From Streptomyces verrucosisporus (GTDB taxonomy: Bacteria; Actinomycetota; Actinomycetes; Streptomycetales; Streptomycetaceae): DNA of 64,000 nt. The DNA lies in assembly GCF_017114865.1 (NCBI RefSeq), contig NZ_JADEYH010000006.1, positions 124,001 to 188,000 of the forward strand, written 5' to 3'. A program made the position numbers and the translations under genes. The notes beneath the pieces are model-generated. The model ran no database searches. It was not told the DNA's origin and saw only the letters and a list, made by a program, of their open reading frames with translations. Position 1 is the stretch's first letter. Every line of letters begins with the position of its first letter. Positions 34,434 to 43,847 of this stretch are shown piece by piece.

Positions 34434-35243
34434 GTGAGACTGGGTGGCGTGGAGCATGACGTGCGGGAGTTCGCGGAGGAACCGCTGGCGGGCGGCAACG
34501 TCAGCGCGGGCGTCGTCCGGGTGGGCGACACCGTACGCCGCCCCGCGGGGCCCTGGACGCCCGCCGTGCACGCCCTGCTGGAGCACCTCCACGGGGCCGG
34601 GTTCCGGGGGGCGCCCCGGCCGCTGGGCGTCGACGCCCGCGGACGCGAGGTGCTCACGTACCTGCCGGGCCGGACCGTGTGGCCGGACCGCTTCTCCCTG
34701 CTGGACCCGGTCCACCGGCTGGAGCGGGTGGCACGTCTGGTCCGGGAGTTCCACGACGCCGTGGCGGGTTTCACCCCGCCGCCCGGCGCCCGCTGGCAGC
34801 GGCTGATCCCCGCCGAGGGGCACGAGATCATCGCCCACCACGATCTGGCCCCGTGGAACCTGGTGTCCGACGGCGGCCGGGAGTGGGCGTTCATCGACTG
34901 GGACGGCGCGGCGCCCGGCTCCCGCCTGGAGGATCTGGCCTACGCCGCCCACGGCTTCGTCCCGCTGTCGGCGAATCCGGCCTTCCGGCGCGCGAACGCC
35001 GGGGCAAGGCTGCGGGCCTTCGCCGGCGCCTACGGGCTGGACGAGGACGAACGCCGCCGTCTGGCGCCCCTGCTGGGGCGCCGTACCCGCGCCATGCACG
35101 ACTTCCTGCGGGACCGGGCCTCACACGGCGTCCAGCCGTGGGCGAGGCTGTGGGACGAGGGCCACGGGGAGACGTGGCGGCGGGACGCCGAGTACACCGA
35201 GCGGCGCGAGCGGCTCTGGCTGGACGCCCTGCTCGGCGGCTGA
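34434..35243 (+). CDS. Aminoglycoside-phosphotransferase-family kinase-like protein
   Basis: The 269-residue protein belongs to the APH/choline-kinase superfamily. The Brenner motif is HHDLAPWNLV (catalytic Asp, about 142) and the metal motif is FIDWDGAAPGSRLEDLAY (about 155-172). The N-lobe is reduced (VRRPAGPWTPAVHALLEHL). Family members phosphorylate antibiotics, sugars or amino alcohols; the substrate cannot be read from sequence. GTG 34434 was taken; GTG 34449 is an alternative. It is not in an operon with the MFS gene, which has its own leader of about 120 bp. Confidence 0.85.
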   Translation: MRLGGVEHDVREFAEEPLAGGNVSAGVVRVGDTVRRPAGPWTPAVHALLEHLHGAGFRGAPRPLGVDARGREVLTYLPGRTVWPDRFSLLDPVHRLERVARLVREFHDAVAGFTPPPGARWQRLIPAEGHEIIAHHDLAPWNLVSDGGREWAFIDWDGAAPGSRLEDLAYAAHGFVPLSANPAFRRANAGARLRAFAGAYGLDEDERRRLAPLLGRRTRAMHDFLRDRASHGVQPWARLWDEGHGETWRRDAEYTERRERLWLDALLGG

Positions 35244-35362
35244 GGCCGCCGGTCCTCCGGCACGCCCTCCCCGTACAGCCGCGTGTGGGCCGTTCTCCGC
35301 CGGGAAACCGTCAGGAGCGCGCCGAGGCGCATCCCCTCGGCACGGCGCCGAAGGGAGTGGTG

Positions 35363-36853
35363 ATGGCGACTGGCAGCCCCGTGGAACCGTCGGTGGGTAC
35401 GGGCACGGTCACGACGTCCGTGCCTGCCCGGCTCGACCGCCTGCCGTGGTCGCGCTGGCACTGGATGATCGTGATCGGGCTCGGCACGGTGTGGATCCTC
35501 GACGGCCTGGAGGTCACGGTCGTCGGCAACATCGCCGGGCGGCTGGCGGAGGAGGGCAGCGGACTGCCCATCACCTCCGCCGAGGTGACCGGCATCGCGG
35601 CGGCCCTGTATGTGGCCGGAGCCTGTTCGGGGGCGCTGTTCTTCGGCTGGCTGACCGACCGCTACGGCCGCAAGAAGCTCTTCATCATCACCCTGGCCGT
35701 CTATCTGGGCGCCACCGCGCTGACCGCGCTGTCCTTCTCCAGCTGGTGGTTCTTCGCCTGCCGCTTCCTGACGGGCTTCGGCATCGGCGGCGAGTACGCG
35801 GCGATCAACTCCGCGATCGACGAGCTGATCCCCTCCAAGTACCGCGGCCGCATCGACCTGATCATCAACGGCAGCTTCTGGCTGGGCGCGGTGGGCGGCT
35901 CGCTGCTGTCCGTCGTGATGCTGGACACCGACGTCTTCGCCCTCGACGTCGGCTGGCGGCTGACCTTCGCGCTCGGCGTCGTCTTCGGTCTGGCCATCCT
36001 GCTGGTGCGCCGCCATGTGCCCGAGAGCCCGCGGTGGCAGTTCATCCACGGGCAGGGCGACAAGGCCGAGAAGCTGGTGGGCGAGGTCGAGGAGGGCATC
36101 CGCGCCGAGAAAGGTGCCGAACTGCCGCCGCCGGCCGGTGAGATCACCATCCACACGCGCCGCGGCATCGGCTTCGGGACGATCGCCCGCACGGTCTTCT
36201 CCCACTACCGCAAGCGCGCGGTGCTGGGGCTGTCCCTCTTCGTCGGCCAGGCGTTCCTCTACAACGCCATCACCTTCGGCTTCGGCGCGATCCTGACCAC
36301 GTTCTTCGACGTGGGCACCGGTTCGACCGGCTACTACTTCGCGGTCATCGCCGTCGGCAACTTCTTCGGCCCGCTGCTGCTGGGCAGGTTCTTCGACACC
36401 GTCGGCCGCCGCGTGATGATCTCCGGCACGTACATCCTCTCCGGACTGCTGCTCTTCGTGACCGCCTGGCTGTTCGGCGGCGGCCATCTGAGCGCCACCA
36501 CGCTGACGGCCTGCTGGTGCGTGGTGCTGTTCTTCGCCTCGGCCGGGGCCAGTTCGGCCTATCTGACGGTCAGCGAGGTCTTCCCGATGGAGACGCGGGC
36601 GATGGCGATCGCCTTCTTCTACGCCATCGGTACGGCCGCGGGCGGAATCAGCGGTCCGCTGATCTTCGCCAGGCTCACCGAGTCCGGCGTCCTCTCGGAC
36701 ACCGTGCTCGCCTTCCAGATCGGCGCCGGGCTGATGACCGCGGCCGGGCTGGTGGCCGTCCTCCTGGCGGTGCCGGCCGAGCGGCGGGCGCTGGAGGACA
36801 TCGCGGTGCCGCTGTCGGCGCAGGTGACGCCCGCCCCGGGCAGGCGCGGGTGA
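35363..36853 (+). CDS. MFS sugar/aromatic-acid-type transporter
   Basis: A 496-residue, 12-helix MFS permease. Landmarks are the DGLEVTVVGNI helix 1 motif, the loop 2-3 signature GWLTDRYGRKKLF, FGIGGEYAAINSAIDELIPSKYRGR in helices 4-5 and VPESPRW at the end of the first half. A cytoplasmic loop (about 210-255) precedes helix 7. The sequence matches the sugar- and metabolite-symporter branch; the substrate is not deducible. ATG 36363-type extensions upstream are unsupported: ATG 35363 follows GAAGGGAGTGG. A very strong bidirectional terminator follows. Confidence 0.92.
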   Translation: MATGSPVEPSVGTGTVTTSVPARLDRLPWSRWHWMIVIGLGTVWILDGLEVTVVGNIAGRLAEEGSGLPITSAEVTGIAAALYVAGACSGALFFGWLTDRYGRKKLFIITLAVYLGATALTALSFSSWWFFACRFLTGFGIGGEYAAINSAIDELIPSKYRGRIDLIINGSFWLGAVGGSLLSVVMLDTDVFALDVGWRLTFALGVVFGLAILLVRRHVPESPRWQFIHGQGDKAEKLVGEVEEGIRAEKGAELPPPAGEITIHTRRGIGFGTIARTVFSHYRKRAVLGLSLFVGQAFLYNAITFGFGAILTTFFDVGTGSTGYYFAVIAVGNFFGPLLLGRFFDTVGRRVMISGTYILSGLLLFVTAWLFGGGHLSATTLTACWCVVLFFASAGASSAYLTVSEVFPMETRAMAIAFFYAIGTAAGGISGPLIFARLTESGVLSDTVLAFQIGAGLMTAAGLVAVLLAVPAERRALEDIAVPLSAQVTPAPGRRG

Positions 36854-36859
36854 CACCGG

Positions 36860-36917
36860 CCCCGGAACGGGGTGGAAGGGGGGCGCTGCGGCGCCCCCCT
36901 TCCACCCCGTTCCGGGG
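36860..36917. terminator. Perfect 27-bp-stem bidirectional terminator
   Basis: Arms 36860-36886 and 36891-36917 are exact complements around a TGCG loop. It starts 6 bp after the MFS stop and ends 6 bp before the stop of the convergent oxidoreductase, so it serves both genes. Confidence 0.93.
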
Positions 36918-36923
36918 TCCCGC

Positions 36924-37901
36924 TCAGGATCCGGCCGAGCGCGGCGACAGCGCACGGATGCGCTGGTCCAGCTCGCCGCTGTAGAACTCCATGAAGCCGT
37001 CCGGGTCGGGGCCGGCGTTCATCAGCACCAGCCGGTCGAAGCCCGCGTCGACGTACTGCTGCGCCATCTCCACGAACCGGGCCGGGTCAGGGCCGCAGGC
37101 GAAGTTGGCGAGCATGTCCTCCTCGCGGACGGTGGTGGTGGCGGCCGCGAAGTTGACCGGATTGGGCAGCTCGCTCATGACCTTCCAGCCGGTGACGGCC
37201 CACCGGGTGGTCTCCAGGACGGCCCGGGCCGCGGTGTGCTCGTCGAGCGCCCAGGCCATGGGCACCTCGGCGTAGGCGGGGCCGGAGCCGCCGGCATCGT
37301 GGTAGCGGCGCAGGATCTCCGGCTTGGCCTCGGTCGCGAACAGCCCGTCGCCGAGTTCGGCGGCGATCCGCGCCGACGGGCGGCCGCTGGCGGCCACCGC
37401 GATCAGCGGGAGCTCCTCGGGGAGGTCGAAGATCCGCGCGTCCTCCAGGTGCAGGTGCTTGCCCTCGTAGGACCGGTATCCGCCGCGCCACAGCAGCCGG
37501 ATGATCTCCAGGGCCTCGCGGAGCATCTCGTGGCGCGCGGCGACGGCGGGGAAGCCCCGGCCGACGACGTGCTCGTTGAGCCGCTCGCCGGCGCCGACGC
37601 CGAGGACGAACCGGCCCTCCGAGAGCAGGGCGAGCGTCGCGGCGGCCTGGGCGATGATCGCCGGGTGGTACCGCACGGTCGGACAGGTCACGCCGGTCGC
37701 CAGTCCGATGCGCTCGGTCCTCGCCGCGATGGTGCCCAGGACCGTCCAGGCGAACGGCGAGTGGCCCTGGTTGTCGAGCCACGGGTGGTAGTGGTCACTG
37801 ATCTCGACGAAGTCGAAACCGGCCTGCTCCGCGCGGACCGCCTGCCGGACGAGTTCGGCGGGCCCGAACGCCTCCGCCGCCAGTTTGTAGCCGATCTGCA
37901 T
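36924..37901 (-). CDS. LLM-class F420-dependent oxidoreductase
   Basis: The 325-residue protein is a luciferase-like F420 enzyme of the glucose-6-phosphate-dehydrogenase-like (TIGR03557-type) branch. It shows FDFVEISDHYHPWLDNQGHSP near the N-terminus, LATGVTCPTVRYHPAIIAQAAATL, RFVLGVGAGERLNEHVVG and IAVAASGRPSARIAAELGDG. These enzymes transfer hydride between deazaflavin F420 and a metabolite. The substrate is unknown. ATG 37901 follows AGAGGAACAG. Upstream, a 12-bp direct repeat (GTCGCCGTACGT-like) lies at about 37919-37942. Confidence 0.92.
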   Translation of the reverse strand: MQIGYKLAAEAFGPAELVRQAVRAEQAGFDFVEISDHYHPWLDNQGHSPFAWTVLGTIAARTERIGLATGVTCPTVRYHPAIIAQAAATLALLSEGRFVLGVGAGERLNEHVVGRGFPAVAARHEMLREALEIIRLLWRGGYRSYEGKHLHLEDARIFDLPEELPLIAVAASGRPSARIAAELGDGLFATEAKPEILRRYHDAGGSGPAYAEVPMAWALDEHTAARAVLETTRWAVTGWKVMSELPNPVNFAAATTTVREEDMLANFACGPDPARFVEMAQQYVDAGFDRLVLMNAGPDPDGFMEFYSGELDQRIRALSPRSAGS

Positions 37902-38104
37902 CTGTTCCTCTGTCCCTCGCCGTACGTCGCCGTACGTGGTGCCGTTCGGTTGCCGCTCGCGGCGGGTTCCCGCGGCACGCGGCGCGAAACGGCGCGGTGG
38001 GCCATGTGGGCGAGGGACGGCGGGGGGAGAGGACCGGGCGTGGAGGCACGGGGTGCTGGGCGTGAGGCGCGGGGGTGTGAGGCGCGGGCCCCGCGCTCAC
38101 CGGT

Positions 38105-38560
38105 TCAAAGGTCGAACTCGTGCGGGGGCAGGTCCAGTGCCTGGCAGACCTCGCGGACCACGGCCCGTTCGGCGAGGTCGAAGCGGCCGTCGGCGCCCGC
38201 TATGACGATGCCGATCTGGACGACGGCTCGCGCCTCCAGCGGCTTCCTCCTGGCCTTGGCGATCTCCTTGAGGGCGTCGGCCCTGCCGCTCTCGCGGTCG
38301 GCGGCGATCGCGTCCAGCCGGTCCTCGAAGAGGCTCCGCAGCTCGTCGGCGGGGAAGTTCCTCAGCACCTCGTTGTTGGCGATCAGGTAGGAGACACGGC
38401 GCCGCTCGGCCGGGTCGACCCTGCCGTCGGCCGCGGCGACGAGTGCGCACACCGCCATGGACGCGTCGCGGAACGCGCCGCCCCTGAGTTCGTTCCTCCT
38501 CTCCTCCAACTGGGCCTGCATCGTCTGTGCGGATTCCTTGAGGCGGTTCCACAGGGCCAT
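38105..38560 (-). CDS. TerB-family tellurite-resistance-like protein
   Basis: The 151-residue helical protein carries the TerB repeats MAVCALVAAADGRVDPAERRRV and GIVIAGADGRFDLAERAVV, with Asp-rich metal-binding loops, ending in EVCQALDLPPHEFDL. TerB proteins act with TerC/TerD-type proteins at the membrane in stress and metal responses. No other ter gene is in the window. ATG 38560 follows GGAG with eight-base spacing. Confidence 0.9.
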   Translation of the reverse strand: MALWNRLKESAQTMQAQLEERRNELRGGAFRDASMAVCALVAAADGRVDPAERRRVSYLIANNEVLRNFPADELRSLFEDRLDAIAADRESGRADALKEIAKARRKPLEARAVVQIGIVIAGADGRFDLAERAVVREVCQALDLPPHEFDL

Positions 38561-38967
38561 GGGCACACTCCGTACGTCGCTCGAGAGGTCCGGGCCGTGC
38601 GCCGTCCGGACCGTCCGCCCGGCGGGGGCGGCGTGGAGCCACGGCCGTCCGTGCGCCGTTCGGCTCCGGGGGAAGGATAGGAGTGCCGCGCCGGCTCCGG
38701 CGACATCGCCCCTGGCCGGAGGGGTGAACATGCCGATCTGGTGATACGGCGTCAGGGGGCTGGCGCACGTTGCCCTTCGGGGCCTCCGGAAGACCGAACG
38801 CGGATCGTTTTCCCGCGGTCGGCCGGGTGTGAGCGGCGGATCGCCGGGCATGCGCACGGTACGGCCGCGCCCGCGACGCCCCTCCCCCTCGTCGCGGCGC
38901 GGCCTTGTGCTGTCCGGCCGGGTCCCGCAGCCGCTGGAAGGGCCCTTCACTCCGTCCGGAAAACTAC
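38561..38967. other. Long intergenic region upstream of the xylanase gene (TerB side)
   Basis: Together with 38979-39265 this makes about 700 bp without a convincing gene. Open frames on both strands have no family resemblance. The TerB promoter should lie at the left end. Nothing else was recognised here before the xylanase regulatory elements begin at 38968. Confidence 0.6.
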
Positions 38968-38978
38968 CGAAATTTTCG
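38968..38978. promoter_or_regulatory. CGAAA-T-TTTCG palindrome upstream of the xylanase
   Basis: A perfect palindrome about 300 bp before the xylanase start, in an AT-richer patch. GAAA/TTTC inverted repeats are a known feature of Streptomyces xylanase promoters; the binding protein is not assigned here. Confidence 0.5.
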
Positions 38979-39064
38979 AGCGGTCACATGTCTCGACCGG
39001 GTCCAAGGTCTCCCCAAATGCCTCAACACCCTGGCCAACAAAGGGGAATGAACCTCGACACCGT

Positions 39065-39080
39065 CCGAAACTTTTCCGGA
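39065..39080. promoter_or_regulatory. Second GAAA/TTTC element, adjacent to the xylanase promoter
   Basis: TCCGAAACTTTTCCGG is an imperfect copy of the CGAAA-N-TTTCG element, ending 8 bp before the proposed -35 box. Its position fits repressor control. Confidence 0.5.
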
Positions 39081-39088
39081 AGGAAGCA

Positions 39089-39117
39089 TTGACGCTGGCT
39101 TGCGGTCAGCGCATACT
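39089..39117 (+). promoter_or_regulatory. Putative sigma-70-type promoter of the xylanase gene
   Basis: TTGACG at 39089-39094 and CATACT at 39112-39117 are separated by 17 bases, close to the HrdB-type consensus. The predicted transcript would have a leader of about 145 bases. Confidence 0.5.
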
Positions 39118-39241
39118 CCACTTCGATCGTTGCCGATCGCCATGGACCTGTCACCGGCCTAGTGCCAGGTGGCGGGCCCTGGAGTCGCGAGCGGCACCCA
39201 CCGGCCCGACGGCGTCCCGTTCTGCCCCGGCAGGACGATGA

Positions 39242-40693
<1,452 letters not shown>

Positions 40694-40736
40694 CCCCGGT
40701 CACGGCGGCTCCCGCACACACTCCCTCCCCCCACAA

Positions 40737-40774
40737 CCGGTGGCGCGGCGGTCTTCGGACCGCCGCGCCACCGG
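40737..40774 (+). terminator. Xylanase terminator with UUCG tetraloop
   Basis: A perfect 17-bp stem (CCGGTGGCGCGGCGGTC and its complement) capped by TTCG starts 43 bp after the xylanase stop. Confidence 0.85.
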
Positions 40775-40922
40775 CGCGTCGGCATCCTTCCGCATTCTTC
40801 CGCCCCCACCGCCCGGTGCGCCGCCCGCCCGAAGCCACCGGGCGGGCGGCGATGAGTTCCGGCGGCCCGGCCGGTCCACCCATCGGAAGGCGTTCGGCAT
40901 CCGCACACCAGGAGGGCATGCC

Positions 40923-41399
40923 ATGCAGAAGCAGAAGATCGCGACCTGTCTGTGGTTCGACGGCCGGGCCGAGGAGGCCGCCCGGTACTACACCTCTCTC
41001 TTCCCCGACTCCCGGATCACGGACGTCCAGCACTACGGCGAGGCCGGGCCGGGCGAGCCGGGATCGGTCATGACCGTCACCTTCGAGCTCGCGGGGCGTG
41101 AGTTCATCGCGCTCAACGGCGGCCCGGAGTTCACCTTCAGCGAGGCGATCTCGCTCTCGGTGGACTGCGCCGACCAGGCGGAGGTGGACGAGCTGTGGGC
41201 CAGGCTCACCGACGGCGGCGAGGAGAGCGTGTGCGGCTGGCTCAAGGACCGCTACGGCCTGTCGTGGCAGATCGTCCCGCGGGAACTGCCCGAACTGCTG
41301 GGCCACCCCGACCCAACGGTGTCCCAGCAGGTCATGAAGGCCATGCTGGGCATGAGGAAGATCGACGTCCAGGCCCTGCGGGAGGCCGCCGGAAAGTGA
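40923..41399 (+). CDS. PhnB-like VOC-superfamily protein
   Basis: The 158-residue protein matches the PhnB/3-demethylubiquinone-methyltransferase-like branch of the VOC fold: ATCLWFDGRAEEAARYYTSLF at the N-terminus, FELAGREFIALNGGPEFTF in the middle, and RYGLSWQIVPRELPELL near the end. The biochemical role of this branch is unsettled. ATG 40923 follows AGGAGGGCATGCC. It is probably transcribed alone; terminators flank it. Confidence 0.9.
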   Translation: MQKQKIATCLWFDGRAEEAARYYTSLFPDSRITDVQHYGEAGPGEPGSVMTVTFELAGREFIALNGGPEFTFSEAISLSVDCADQAEVDELWARLTDGGEESVCGWLKDRYGLSWQIVPRELPELLGHPDPTVSQQVMKAMLGMRKIDVQALREAAGK

Positions 41400-41409
41400 C
41401 GCCCGGCAT

Positions 41410-41452
41410 CCCCTCCGGCCCAAGCGGCCCGGGGCCGCTCGGGCCGGAGGGG
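41410..41452. terminator. Hairpin between PhnB-like gene and methyltransferase relic
   Basis: Twenty-base arms with one mismatch (CCCCTCCGGCCCAAGCGGCC pairs with the right arm) around a 3-base loop, between two convergent stops. Confidence 0.75.
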
Positions 41453-41455
41453 CGC

Positions 41456-41668
41456 TCAGTCCGGGAGGGGGCGCTCCATGCGCACCAGGGCGTCGATCGC
41501 GTGGGCCTGTCCGCCCTCGGGGCCCGCCACCGGGCGGCGCACTCGTTCGGCACGCCGGGACGCCAGGCCCGATTCCGCGAGGTCCTCGCGGACCACCCAG
41601 CGGTTGGGCTCACCGCCCCAGACCAGATCCGCGGCCGCGTACCGCTCGTCCCACGCCCGGCTGTCCAT
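41456..41668 (-). pseudogene. N-terminal relic of a SAM-dependent methyltransferase
   Basis: The first 30 residues (MDSRAWDERYAAADLVWGGE, then PNRWVVREDL) match the N-terminus of class I SAM methyltransferases of the TehB-like type. The sequence then departs, lacking the expected DLACGxGRN motif, and ends at residue 70. The good ribosome binding site (GGAGGG) and correct N-terminus suggest a real gene that lost its catalytic part by internal deletion. A small stand-alone protein is less likely. Confidence 0.6.
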
Positions 41669-41771
41669 CGTCCCTCCGATCCCTGCGCTCTCCGTCTCCC
41701 CGGGCGCCGGCCCCCTCCGCGCCCGCCTCCGGTCCCGTGCCGACCGTGCGTGGCGACCCCTCTGGACATTT

Positions 41772-41787
41772 ATACCCCTAGGGGTAT
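41772..41787. promoter_or_regulatory. Perfect 16-bp CsoR/CstR-type operator (copy 1)
   Basis: ATACCCCTAGGGGTAT is an exact palindrome of the ATACCC-N4-GGGTAT type bound by DUF156 repressors. It lies about 190 bp before the first gene of the 41975-44740 unit, inside a 306-bp gene-free gap. The rest of that gap shows no other feature. Similar sites occur at 50177 and 53145. Confidence 0.7.
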
Positions 41788-41974
41788 GGAAACGGAGGCG
41801 GTGTCCGCGCCCCGGCCTCTCCCGCCCACCCGGCGGAAGGAAGGAAGATCCGCGGTCGACGCCGTCCTGTACGCTGCCGAGTGTCCCCGGTTACCCGGTG
41901 GACCGCACGTTCGACACCGTGCGTCTCACGCCGACCGAGCGACCGAGCCCTGCGGAGGAGGGGGAACACAAGCG

Positions 41975-42412
41975 ATGCACGTCTTCCGTCGCATCCCCGG
42001 CCTCTCCCCGAAGGTCCTCTGCGCCCTGGCACTGGCCCTCACCGCTCTGCTGACAGTGCTCTGCGTCCCGGCGTCGGCCTCCGCGGCCCATCAGGACCGC
42101 GCACTCGCCCCCGCCGGGTCCGCGCCCCTCGCGGAGGGGCCCCACCTCTCGGGGACGCCCGCGTACACCGACCGGGCCATGGCGGCGGTGACCGCGCCCA
42201 CGGCGGGCGACGGCGACTCCCCCTCGTGCTCCGGCGACGAGGGCGCGCCGGCGGTCGTATCCGCCACGGGCGCGGGAGACCCCGTGGCAGCGCCCGAGGT
42301 TCACGGGCGCCGCGTGTCCGCGGACCCCGACATCCACGGCGCCCGGGCTCCCACGGGCCGGGCCGGGCCCGTCACGCACGCCCCGCACGCCTTCACCGTC
42401 CTGAGGATCTAG
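41975..42412 (+). CDS. Small secreted or membrane-anchored hypothetical protein
   Basis: The 145-residue protein begins with a signal peptide or anchor (about 12-36, SPKVLCALALALTALLTVLC, ending ASASAA). A Pro/Ala/Gly-rich, His-containing region follows with one Cys in SPSCSGDEG. No family was recognised. GGAGGAGGGGGAACA precedes ATG 41975, a strong ribosome binding site. It is the first gene after the CsoR/CstR-type operator and is followed by three thiol-redox genes, so a role in metal or thiol stress outside the membrane is suspected. Confidence 0.6.
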   Translation: MHVFRRIPGLSPKVLCALALALTALLTVLCVPASASAAHQDRALAPAGSAPLAEGPHLSGTPAYTDRAMAAVTAPTAGDGDSPSCSGDEGAPAVVSATGAGDPVAAPEVHGRRVSADPDIHGARAPTGRAGPVTHAPHAFTVLRI

Positions 42413-42526
42413 ACCTGTCCCGGGGCCGCCTCCCGCGGCTCCCGCCGTCGTCATCGTTCACACGCGGTCCGCACACGGCCCTTCCGGTCCCCCGGTTCCG
42501 CGTCACGACAGGACAGGATCTCCCTC

Positions 42527-43021
42527 ATGCTCTCCTCCCTCCCGCGTGCCCTGCGCACGGCCGGCACCGCCCTCGCGGCGTGGACCCCGCTGCGCTGGGG
42601 CGCCGCGGCGGGCGGCGCCGCCCTGACCGCCCTGCTGGTCGGCCTCCCCACCGCCGTCATCCCCAACCCGCTCTTCTCCCGGATGACGCCGACGCTGTGG
42701 TGGAACTACCCGACGCTCGCCGCCACCGCCCTGCTGGCCGGTATCGTCATCGCCACCTACGTCAAGGCCCCCACCGCACCCCGGGCATCGCGCTCGGGCT
42801 CCATCGGCGGTGTGCTGTCCTTCCTGGCCGTGGGCTGCCCGGTGTGCAACAAGTTCGTCCTCATCGCCCTGGGCACCTCCGGCGCGCTCGGCATCTGGGC
42901 CCCCGTCCAGCCGTTCCTCGCCCTGGCCTCGGTCGCTCTGCTGGCCGTGGCGGCGGTGAAGCGGCTGACCGGTGAGATCGCCTGCCGCACCCCCGTACGG
43001 GACGCGGCCCCCGCGGCCTGA
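42527..43021 (+). CDS. Four-helix membrane protein with CPVCNK motif
   Basis: The 164-residue integral membrane protein has about four helices: WGAAAGGAALTALLVGLPTA, TLAATALLAGIVIATYV, GSIGGVLSFLAVGCPVCNK and ALASVALLAVAAVK. The CxxC motif (GCPVCNK, about 106-112) sits at the end of the third helix, as in membrane thiol oxidoreductases. I do not recognise a named family. ATG 42527 follows GACAGGATC. Genes for a DsbA-like protein and CcdA follow in the same direction, so it may pass electrons or disulfides across the membrane. Confidence 0.75.
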   Translation: MLSSLPRALRTAGTALAAWTPLRWGAAAGGAALTALLVGLPTAVIPNPLFSRMTPTLWWNYPTLAATALLAGIVIATYVKAPTAPRASRSGSIGGVLSFLAVGCPVCNKFVLIALGTSGALGIWAPVQPFLALASVALLAVAAVKRLTGEIACRTPVRDAAPAA

Positions 43022-43094
43022 CCGCCTCCTCCCCGCTGTCCACCGCTTCCTCCCGTCCCTCCCGTTCCTCTCCGTTCTTCCCTGGAGCTTTGCC

Positions 43095-43847
43095 ATGCCC
43101 GCCATGTCCAGCACGTCCACACGCCGCAAGCGCGGCACCCTGGCCGCCGTCGCCGTCCTCGTCCTCGCACTCGTCCTGGGTCTGGTCTCGGCCCTGGGCG
43201 CGGGCTCCGGTTCGGGTTCCGGCGACGAGCCCGCGGCCCGGGTGGAGACCCCGCGGAACACCGCACCCCCCAACGAGGACCTCCTCGCCCTCGCCCGCCG
43301 CGACGACGACGACCCGAACGCCATCGGCAGCACCGACGCCCCCGTGGTGCTGATCGAGTACGCCGACTTCCAGTGCCCGTTCTGCGGGAAGTTCGCCCGG
43401 GACACCGAGCCGGAGCTGATCGAGAAGTACGTCGACTCCGGTGTGCTGCGCATCGAGTGGCGCGACTTCCCGATCTTCGGCGAGGAGTCCGAGGCCGCCG
43501 CGCGGGCCGGGTACGCCGCCGGGCGGCAGGGCAGGTTCCGGGAGTTCCACGAGCTCGCCTTCGGCGAGGAGCGCAAGATGAACAGCGGCCACTTCGCCGG
43601 GGACAAGCTCGTGGAGATGGCCCGCGAGGCCGGGGTGAAGGACCTGGAGAAGTTCCGCTCCGACATGGACAGTGACGCCGCCGGCAAGGCGATCGAGCGC
43701 GACTCCCGGGAGGGCTACGAGCTGGGCGTCACCAGCACCCCGGCCTTCCTGGTCAACGACCGGCCCATCCTGGGCGCCCAGCCGACCGAGGTCTTCACCG
43801 ACGCGATCGAGGACGCGAAGAAGGCCGCGGAGGCGCACGCCGAGTGA
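43095..43847 (+). CDS. Membrane-anchored DsbA-like thioredoxin-fold protein
   Basis: The 250-residue protein has a short basic N-terminus, one anchor helix (about 14-35, LAAVAVLVLALVLGLVSAL), and an extracytoplasmic DsbA/Thioredoxin_4 domain with active site ADFQCPFCGKFA (CPFC, about 95). The cis-Pro segment is in GVTSTPAFLVNDRPI. It should oxidise or isomerise thiols outside the membrane. ATG 43095 follows TGGAG with eight-base spacing. Its stop overlaps the CcdA start, so the two are coupled. Confidence 0.9.
   Translation: MPAMSSTSTRRKRGTLAAVAVLVLALVLGLVSALGAGSGSGSGDEPAARVETPRNTAPPNEDLLALARRDDDDPNAIGSTDAPVVLIEYADFQCPFCGKFARDTEPELIEKYVDSGVLRIEWRDFPIFGEESEAAARAGYAAGRQGRFREFHELAFGEERKMNSGHFAGDKLVEMAREAGVKDLEKFRSDMDSDAAGKAIERDSREGYELGVTSTPAFLVNDRPILGAQPTEVFTDAIEDAKKAAEAHAE

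Noticed and set aside
38741..39241. Rightward open frame of 166 codons upstream of the xylanase
   Set aside because: It crosses the proposed promoter and operators, has unusual composition and no recognisable domain.
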